Shown one piece after another: positions 33,373 through 38,239 of a stretch of DNA of 38,239 bases; within the stretch, counting starts at the first letter, position 1, and each line of letters begins with the position of its first letter. Origin of the DNA: Promethearchaeota archaeon (GTDB lineage: Archaea > Asgardarchaeota > Lokiarchaeia > Sigyniarchaeales > SOKP01); contig JAFGGO010000149.1 in assembly GCA_016930515.1 (NCBI GenBank), positions 1 to 38,239 on the forward strand, in the 5' to 3' direction. The translations under genes and the position numbers were made by a program. A model generated the notes under the pieces. The model saw only the letters and a list, made by a program, of their open reading frames with translations, made no database searches and was not told where the DNA came from.

Positions 33373-34617
33373 ATGAAATCAAAAAAATTAATGTTAATAG
33401 CCTTGTTTTCCATCGTATTTGTATTCATTCAATTTAATTATTTATCTAATTTCTCTTCTGCTAGAATGGAACGGATTAATGGATTTGAAGCGCATGATTG
33501 GCTGAACGCCAACGATAACGCCACTTATGTTTTTAATAATAATATTTCAATGGGAATTTCAACGAATGCTCCTTTAGAAATTGATATAAAATACGATCAA
33601 TACATTATAAATCGCCAAATTAACCTTTCGATCGATGCAAACGATAGTTTATATTTAGAGATATCCACTAAAACGAATTTAGTTGACTTTGGATTTTCTC
33701 ACGCGCCCGAGAACCCCAGACAAGAAAGAAATGTAGTTAAATATAATTATAATTGTATTTATAGCATTATTTCGAACCAATCTATTAGCAATTTGTCGAT
33801 TAGTTTTCTTAAAACAAGTCAAAACGGTTTAATTTCCCAGAATCGCTACCAATTAGCGTTATACGAACCGGCGCAAAATGCTTGGGTACTCGTGAATACG
33901 ACTGAAAAGGAAATAGAACCAAGCTCCGAAACTTATTTAGAAAGCGAATTATCGAATCTTGAAGCAGGAGAAACATATTATTTTACGCTATATGAAATAA
34001 GCGAAACACCTCCACCAGATTGGACGGGAACCATTATTATCGTTGGTATTACGATTTTAATAGGAATTCTTGCGATTGTGTTAATTATTTCAAAAACGGA
34101 TTACATAAAATACTTGAAAACTAGAACAGTAGCAATATCAACTGGACCACATCGCTTATCCCTAGAAGACGTGTTGGAAAACGAGAACCGGAGCACGATA
34201 ATCGATATAATTTTAAAAGAGCCAGGAATCCATTTCAACGAGCTCTTGAGAAAAACAGAATTAGCAGCAGGCAACCTCGTGTGGCATTTAGAAATCTTGG
34301 ATAAATACAAGATCATTGGAAAAAAAGACGTGGGAAGATACGTCGTGTATTTTCCATATTACCAAAAAAATCCCATTTCAAACATCGATCTCAAGCTCCA
34401 AAAAAGCAGGCTCACGCTTGAAATCCTCGAAATGATCGAAGAGGACCCAGGACTGTGGAATAGCGCTATTTCAAAGCGCTTAGAAATTGACCACAAGACC
34501 GTATTATATCACCTCAATAAGCTCATGGATTTGGGACTCATAATCTTTAAAAAAGACGGTAGAAAAAAGAAATACTTTCCCAACTTTGAATCTGATTATT
34601 TTAACGGTAAATCATGA
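33373..34617 (+). CDS. Membrane-tethered tandem winged-helix regulator
   Basis: A 414-residue protein. An N-terminal hydrophobic segment (LMLIALFSIVFVFIQFNYLS) exports residues 30-210, a beta-rich sensor-like region. A membrane helix (TIIIVGITILIGILAIVLII, about 217-237) follows, and the cytoplasmic part has two winged helices: residues about 265-330 (IDIILKEPGIHFNELLRKTE with LVWHLEILDKYKIIGKKDVG) and about 340-410 (LEILEMIEEDPGLWNSAISK with LYHLNKLMDLGLI). This is a one-component sensor: an outer domain reporting directly to a DNA-binding domain. The gene before it (56 bases upstream) has the same outer architecture without the winged helices. Ends with TGA. Confidence 0.75.
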   Translation: MKSKKLMLIALFSIVFVFIQFNYLSNFSSARMERINGFEAHDWLNANDNATYVFNNNISMGISTNAPLEIDIKYDQYIINRQINLSIDANDSLYLEISTKTNLVDFGFSHAPENPRQERNVVKYNYNCIYSIISNQSISNLSISFLKTSQNGLISQNRYQLALYEPAQNAWVLVNTTEKEIEPSSETYLESELSNLEAGETYYFTLYEISETPPPDWTGTIIIVGITILIGILAIVLIISKTDYIKYLKTRTVAISTGPHRLSLEDVLENENRSTIIDIILKEPGIHFNELLRKTELAAGNLVWHLEILDKYKIIGKKDVGRYVVYFPYYQKNPISNIDLKLQKSRLTLEILEMIEEDPGLWNSAISKRLEIDHKTVLYHLNKLMDLGLIIFKKDGRKKKYFPNFESDYFNGKS

Positions 34618-34626
34618 ATAATATTT

Positions 34627-36027
34627 TTAGAAGCTTGAAATTAAGGTATTAATATCGTTAGCGAAAATTAGGATAAACACAAAAATTACGATTATTAAAA
34701 GGCAAAAAACATTACTTCTTCTTATACTCGCGCGTTCGTAAATGTGTCTTGCTCTCGAGGTAAATTCCTTAGCTTTAGCCTTGTATAAGTATTTAAGTCC
34801 CTTTTGGGTAAGCGAGAGTTGAGCGTTCGTTTCTTTTATGTTTCCCCCTTCAATCAATTTATTCAGGTGTTTTTCGGCAACGAGCTCGCCTAAATTTTCG
34901 TAAAAGAAATCTGCAAATCCCTCGTAATACAGCTTTCCAAGCTCGAGACCTTGTTTAAAATTATTTAATAATTGATTTCGGTCAAGGCTTTCTCGTCTAA
35001 TGTTGGCGAATAAATAACCCGATAAGCGGTTATGATAGACGTGATCCGCAATTACTTTTATTTCGGTAATGTCAAACTCCTTTTCTTTTTTTATCAATTC
35101 TCTTAAAAGTTCGACTCCTTCTTTGAATATAACGATTGAAATGACAATTCCAACGATTGCATCGACGAAATAATATTTGAAAATGGAAAAAGTAAGACCG
35201 ATTAACACGCCCAGAGATATATAGATATTAATTTGCGAATCTTTTGAATCGCTCAGTAAGGAAAGATTCCCTGAAATCCTTCCAACCATGCTTTTCAGGA
35301 ACATCAAACCTGCGTTCATTACAATCGAAAAAATACTAATCAGATAGGCTTGAATGGTGGGAATTATTTGAGAAATATTGAGCAAGGATTCGATTGCAGA
35401 CCATAAAAGACTTATTCCCGTAATTAACATCAATATGGTTATGATCATGCTCGCTAATTTGTCCTTTTTCAATTTAAAACAAAAAACTATGATCAATCCA
35501 ATCTTGATGAGGTCGGTTAGGTTTTCCATTCCTTCGTTTAACATGGCACTTGAGCCTAATTGTAATCCGGTTATTATTTTTAGAAGAGAAAGGATTATCA
35601 AAACGATGGCAGTTCCCAGCATTGCGGTCTTTTCCGAAAAAAAGAGTCGCATCCAATGCGAGGCGTGTAAATTATTTAAATAACATAACTCTACCAGATC
35701 TTTTCCTCGTTTGGTGAGCTTGATTAATCCGTTTTGATCAATTGAAACGAGATCTTGATTTTTAGCAGTTTGAAGGAACTCCTCGACATCTTGAGATTCC
35801 ACAACCAGTTGGTTTGTCGAGGATATGAAAATGTGTTTCATGTTGGCTTTCAGAGAATCAATCGTGTTAATTCCATCGTAAATGAATGCGAGAAACCCAT
35901 AGAAATACCCGGTGTGAGGCTCGCTGTGGTGCTTGAAGAATTCTTTATAAAGAGCCATTTTCTCCCTATTAGGGCCCTTTTTTAAGTCTTTTAACGAATA
36001 TCTTGCTTTAAGATCCGATAAAACCAT
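34627..36027 (-). CDS. CDF-like cation transporter fused to winged-helix domains
   Basis: A 466-residue protein. Residues 1-125 look like a winged-helix domain ending in IKLTKRGKDLVELCYL. Residues 130-325 are a cation diffusion facilitator core with about six helices: SSAMLNEGMENLTDLIKIGL for TM2, LSLLSDSKDSQINIYISLGV for TM5 and DAIVGIVISIVIFKEGVELL for TM6. The usual HxxxD and DxxxD zinc ligands are replaced: the TM2 pair reads E...D and the TM5 pair D...N, so zinc may not be the substrate. A further winged-helix-like unit (about 375-430, with NKLIEGGNIKETNAQLSLTQ) and a last membrane helix follow. Cytoplasmic winged helices might sense or gate transport. Convergent with the preceding regulator, 9 bases apart. 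Confidence 0.7.
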   Translation of the reverse strand: MVLSDLKARYSLKDLKKGPNREKMALYKEFFKHHSEPHTGYFYGFLAFIYDGINTIDSLKANMKHIFISSTNQLVVESQDVEEFLQTAKNQDLVSIDQNGLIKLTKRGKDLVELCYLNNLHASHWMRLFFSEKTAMLGTAIVLIILSLLKIITGLQLGSSAMLNEGMENLTDLIKIGLIIVFCFKLKKDKLASMIITILMLITGISLLWSAIESLLNISQIIPTIQAYLISIFSIVMNAGLMFLKSMVGRISGNLSLLSDSKDSQINIYISLGVLIGLTFSIFKYYFVDAIVGIVISIVIFKEGVELLRELIKKEKEFDITEIKVIADHVYHNRLSGYLFANIRRESLDRNQLLNNFKQGLELGKLYYEGFADFFYENLGELVAEKHLNKLIEGGNIKETNAQLSLTQKGLKYLYKAKAKEFTSRARHIYERASIRRSNVFCLLIIVIFVFILIFANDINTLISSF

Positions 36028-36090
36028 GATAGTCTTTAGTATGCTAGTTCAGTGGATTATTGAATAATAATTCGTTAATCGTTAAAAAAT

Positions 36091-36099
36091 TTATATATG
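36091..36099 (+). promoter_or_regulatory. TATA box for the nitroreductase gene
   Basis: TTATATATG lies about 21 bases before ATG 36121. Its position means an upstream ATG at 36097 falls inside the promoter, so ATG 36121 is the better start. Sequence match only. Confidence 0.4.
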
Positions 36100-36120
36100 T
36101 ATCAAACCTACAAATTATTC

Positions 36121-36621
36121 ATGATCAATCCCAAAAAATTGCTTGACCTCATGAAACAACGGAGAAGCATCAGGAGTTTTCGTGAAGAGATGCCCTCGGA
36201 CGATGAGATAAATATGATTATCAAAGCGGGAAGATGGACGCCCAGCGCTTCAAATAGACAACCCTGGGAGTTTATCGTTATAAAAAACAAGCAGGTCATA
36301 CAAAAGATCGCGGCAACTCAAAGTCAGGGCTTTTCGATTCAAGCGCCTTTTCACGTGGCAATCGTTGGAAAAAAACAGGAAAGTCCTAACTGACACTTGA
36401 TCGATACTTCTTTAGCCTCGATGAACATGATCTTGATGGCGTGGTGTTTAGGCATAGGTACTTGCTGGATTGGAGCAATGGATAATGATAAGGTAAAACC
36501 AGTATTAGGTTTGCCTGAAAGCGAATTTTTACTCACCATTTTACCTTTTGGATACACCAAGGGAAACATCTCAAAGGGATACAGGAAATCACTTGAAAAA
36601 CTAAGAAAGGACATTCAATAA
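36121..36621 (+). pseudogene. Nitroreductase-family flavoprotein with an in-frame UGA
   Basis: The frame reads MINPKKLLDLMKQRRSIRSF, RWTPSASNRQPWEFIVI and APFHVAIVGKKQESPN, then TGA (36391-36393), then HLIDTSLASMNMILMAWCLG, GTCWIGAMDNDKV and LPFGY to the stop. Both parts fit FMN-dependent nitroreductases (RRSIR, SxNxQPWEF, GLGTCWIG), and together they have the usual length (167 codons). The UGA stands where many relatives have Trp (SPNW). Nonsense mutation of UGG is simplest. Selenocysteine is possible in an organism that uses Sec, but no convincing SECIS follows. If translation stops, only the N-terminal half is made and the FMN dimer could not form. Start set by the TATA box and family alignment. 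Confidence 0.75.
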
Positions 36622-36777
36622 GTGAAATTCATCGAATCCTAATTTGATGTGTTTTAGTCTAAGTACGATAATTCCTGTAATATTCTCGTGAAATACGGAA
36701 TCTACTTCGTGATTTCCCGTAGACTCTATAATTCCTTTCAAAATAAAGGGAATGTTTTCGTCAAGTTTAAATTTCAC
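36601..36777 (-). pseudogene. DUF5615 PIN-like toxin with an internal deletion
   Basis: From GTG 36777 the frame reads MKFKLDENIPFILKGIIEST, then HEVDSVFHENITG, then IIVLRLKHIKLGFDEFHLLN and a stop at 36601. The first part is the N-terminus of DUF5615 toxins (KFKLDENLP...), the later part their C-terminus (GIIVLRL). The middle, which normally contains the second acidic cluster (LxTLDxDF), is missing, about 40-50 residues. The nuclease should be inactive. It overlaps the antitoxin gene by 11 bases, as normal for this pair, and its 3' end overlaps the nitroreductase end by 21 bases. Confidence 0.7.
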
Positions 36778-37015
36778 TGTCTTGAAATCTCAAGGGAAGC
36801 ACTTGCTCTTGGGCTAAAATTGCTCCATATTGAAGAGCACTTTTAATATGCTTCTCTTGAAGAGTTGAATAATTTTTTAATATTTCTCGACTCATACTTT
36901 CTGCCAAACAATCCAAAATGACAGACACTAGAACCCAAATATTTTTTACGCAAGCTTTTCCGTGACAAATATTAGGATCGATTGATATATCCTCTTTCCA
37001 ATTCCTTTCATTCAT
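36767..37015 (-). CDS. DUF433 antitoxin (VapB-like)
   Basis: An 82-residue protein. The DUF433 pattern is clear: DPNICHGKACVKNIWVLVSV (usually I.GGxPxIxGTRIxV) followed by helices VILDCLAESMSREILKNYST, LQEKHIKSALQYGA. DUF433 proteins pair with DUF5615 PIN-like toxins and bind their own promoter. Here the partner toxin directly downstream has lost its core, so the antitoxin may remain as a relic or as a protector against other toxins. ATG 37015. Confidence 0.85.
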   Translation of the reverse strand: MNERNWKEDISIDPNICHGKACVKNIWVLVSVILDCLAESMSREILKNYSTLQEKHIKSALQYGAILAQEQVLPLRFQDSEI

Positions 37016-37240
37016 TATATTATTTATCTAAATTTTATCCTATTAATTTTACAGTTTTATATAAGATTTAGATTTTAAGTATAATTTAAACAATGATTGC
37101 TCTTAAAAAAAAGGAAAAAATCCGAATGTTGTTATTTTAAGGTAATTAACGCATTAATTTTCGGTAGTTAGTTTAATTCCTAACGAAATTTCAAACGATT
37201 ATTCCTTATTGTTTTAGACCTGTCTAACCTTAGCTACGAA

Positions 37241-38239
37241 TTATTGATTTGTGGATTCTTTTGGTTTTATCGGTTTTTTTGGCTTCGGAGGATTTTTATT
37301 CAGCGTACCTGATAGATTTACGAGCCTCGAATCCAAGGTTTTTTTATAACGAATCAACTTGGCGTTCTTGCGTTTTTTATTGGTTATAAAACCAGTAACC
37401 ACGGCGGCACCTACAATTGCGGCAATTATGGCGATAATTCCTACCGTCCCTAATATTCCACTCAAATCGTCCGTTCTCTTGGCAATCGAAAACGCTTCCG
37501 AAACGTCTTCGTTGCTCAACCCGATCGTAGTATTCGCAATGACCTTGATCACGTAATTATTTCCCGCTGGTTCGGATACAACATTCCACTTGTAATGAGT
37601 GTCTTGCACGTCTTCCATTAACACGGCCCACGTGGCGCCTCCGTCGGAAGAAACGTGGAGATCGTACGAAACGGAATATCCTTCAGAATCAACGCATTCG
37701 GTCCAAGTAATATCAACGGAATCAACGATTTTTTCGCCTCCAGTTGGATGTGTCAATTCAACTTGGGAAAGGTAGTGTTCTCTGATCGAAAACACACCGG
37801 AAACGTCCTCGGTGCTTAAACCACCCGTGCTATTCGCAACGACCTTGACCCTGTAATTATTTCCCCCAGCTTCGTATAAGATACTCCACTTGTAATGAGT
37901 ATCCTGCACATTTGTCATTATATCGACCCACGTGGCACCTCCGTCGGAAGATTTGTAGAGATCGTAAAATACAGAATAGTTCCAATTATCCACACATTCT
38001 GACCAGGTAATAGTAACAGAATCCACATATTCTTCACCTCCAATTGGATATGCCAATACCACTTGGGAAAGCACATGTTCAATTATCGAAAACACCCCTG
38101 AAACGTCCTCGTTGCTCAAGCCACCAGTGCTATTCGCAATGACCTTGATCCTGTAATTATCTCCTGGAGTCTCGGAAAAGAGATCCCATTCGTAATGAGT
38201 ATCATCTAAATCAGTTACCAATTCATCCCAGGTGGCACC
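37241..38239 (-). CDS. C-terminal part of a surface protein with 100-residue repeats (5' end beyond the window)
   Basis: The frame runs past the window edge: the bases before 38221 continue it as GATWDELVTDLDDTHYEW. At least three fibronectin/Ig-like repeats are seen, each with SSDGGATW, DTHYKW, NNYRVKVVANSTGGLSTEDV and a linker VxLTHPTGGE. A membrane helix (LGTVGIIAIIAAIVGAAVVT, about 245-268 of the visible part), a basic stop-transfer (NKKRKNAK) and a Pro/Lys tail (PPKPKKPIKP) end the protein, so the repeats face outward. N-glycosylation sequons are frequent (NSTG). Probably an adhesin or S-layer-associated protein. The signal peptide is not in the window. Confidence 0.85.
   Translation of the reverse strand, partial: GATWDELVTDLDDTHYEWDLFSETPGDNYRIKVIANSTGGLSNEDVSGVFSIIEHVLSQVVLAYPIGGEEYVDSVTITWSECVDNWNYSVFYDLYKSSDGGATWVDIMTNVQDTHYKWSILYEAGGNNYRVKVVANSTGGLSTEDVSGVFSIREHYLSQVELTHPTGGEKIVDSVDITWTECVDSEGYSVSYDLHVSSDGGATWAVLMEDVQDTHYKWNVVSEPAGNNYVIKVIANTTIGLSNEDVSEAFSIAKRTDDLSGILGTVGIIAIIAAIVGAAVVTGFITNKKRKNAKLIRYKKTLDSRLVNLSGTLNKNPPKPKKPIKPKESTNQ
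37560..38239 (-). repeat. 300-bp tandem repeats in the surface-protein gene
   Basis: The plus-strand landmark CCCACGTGGCxCCTCCGTCGG recurs at 37628, 37928 and, in diverged form, 38228, an exact 300-base period. Coding repeats of exactly 100 residues follow. The nearly identical stretches point to recent duplication or gene conversion, so copy number may vary between strains and assemblies. Confidence 0.75.

Noticed and set aside
1..38239. CRISPR arrays and cas genes
   Set aside because: No regularly spaced short direct repeats with unique spacers were seen, and no Cas protein motifs.

Overview
The window reads as an AT-rich chromosomal segment of an Asgard archaeon, probably close to Lokiarchaeia. 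Archaeal informational genes are present: ribosomal proteins S6e, L24e and S30e, RNA polymerase subunit RpoN, archaeal-type prolyl-tRNA synthetase, TYW1/Taw1, the archaeal phosphoglycerate mutase ApgM and a fused Fae-Hps enzyme. They occur together with traits typical of Asgards: a selenophosphate synthetase that is itself a selenoprotein, with a eukaryote-like SECIS candidate, a gelsolin-like protein, and a protein with an MIT-like helical domain. The lineage call is inference from gene content; no marker phylogeny was run.

Layout. 0-7.4 kb: a frameshifted membrane protein; selD (1112-2131) with an in-frame UGA and a candidate SECIS just after the stop; a HAD protein; a CinA-type protein; a conserved protein of unknown function; the MIT-like/zinc-ribbon protein; a TPR protein; and rps30e, which seems to start at AUA. 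7.7-16.3 kb is an accessory island: a zinc-ribbon membrane protein, an orphan tRNA 3' half, an insertion sequence with 27-bp terminal inverted repeats, a group II-type reverse transcriptase beside a separate Vsr-like endonuclease, an intron-containing tRNA-Trp, a membrane-anchored HerA/FtsK-like ATPase, and two decayed genes. 16.6-23.5 kb is mainly housekeeping: OsmC, ProS, two tandem metallo-beta-lactamase-fold proteins, a small winged-helix protein, Taw1 and ApgM. 23.6-29.7 kb holds an EngB-type GTPase operon, rpoN (again with an AUA start and a strong Shine-Dalgarno), the S6e-L24e pair, the gelsolin-like gene and fae-hps. 29.8-38.2 kb holds a very long coiled-coil protein with TrmB-like ends, a two-gene membrane sensor/winged-helix set, a CDF-like transporter fused to winged helices, a nitroreductase with an in-frame UGA, a DUF433 antitoxin with a decayed toxin, and the C-terminal part of a surface protein made of 100-residue repeats.

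The most unusual signals concern decoding. There is a UGA-Sec codon in selD with a kink-turn-like SECIS candidate. Two conserved, unrelated informational genes, rpoN and rps30e, both have AUA where the initiator should be. The tRNA-Trp gene has two introns, one at a non-canonical place. A lone tRNA 3' half begins at the same exon boundary as the tRNA-Trp 3' exon, which raises the possibility of a split tRNA or an old integration scar. These may reflect unusual translation initiation and tRNA processing in this lineage, although homopolymer errors and gene decay must be excluded for some of them.
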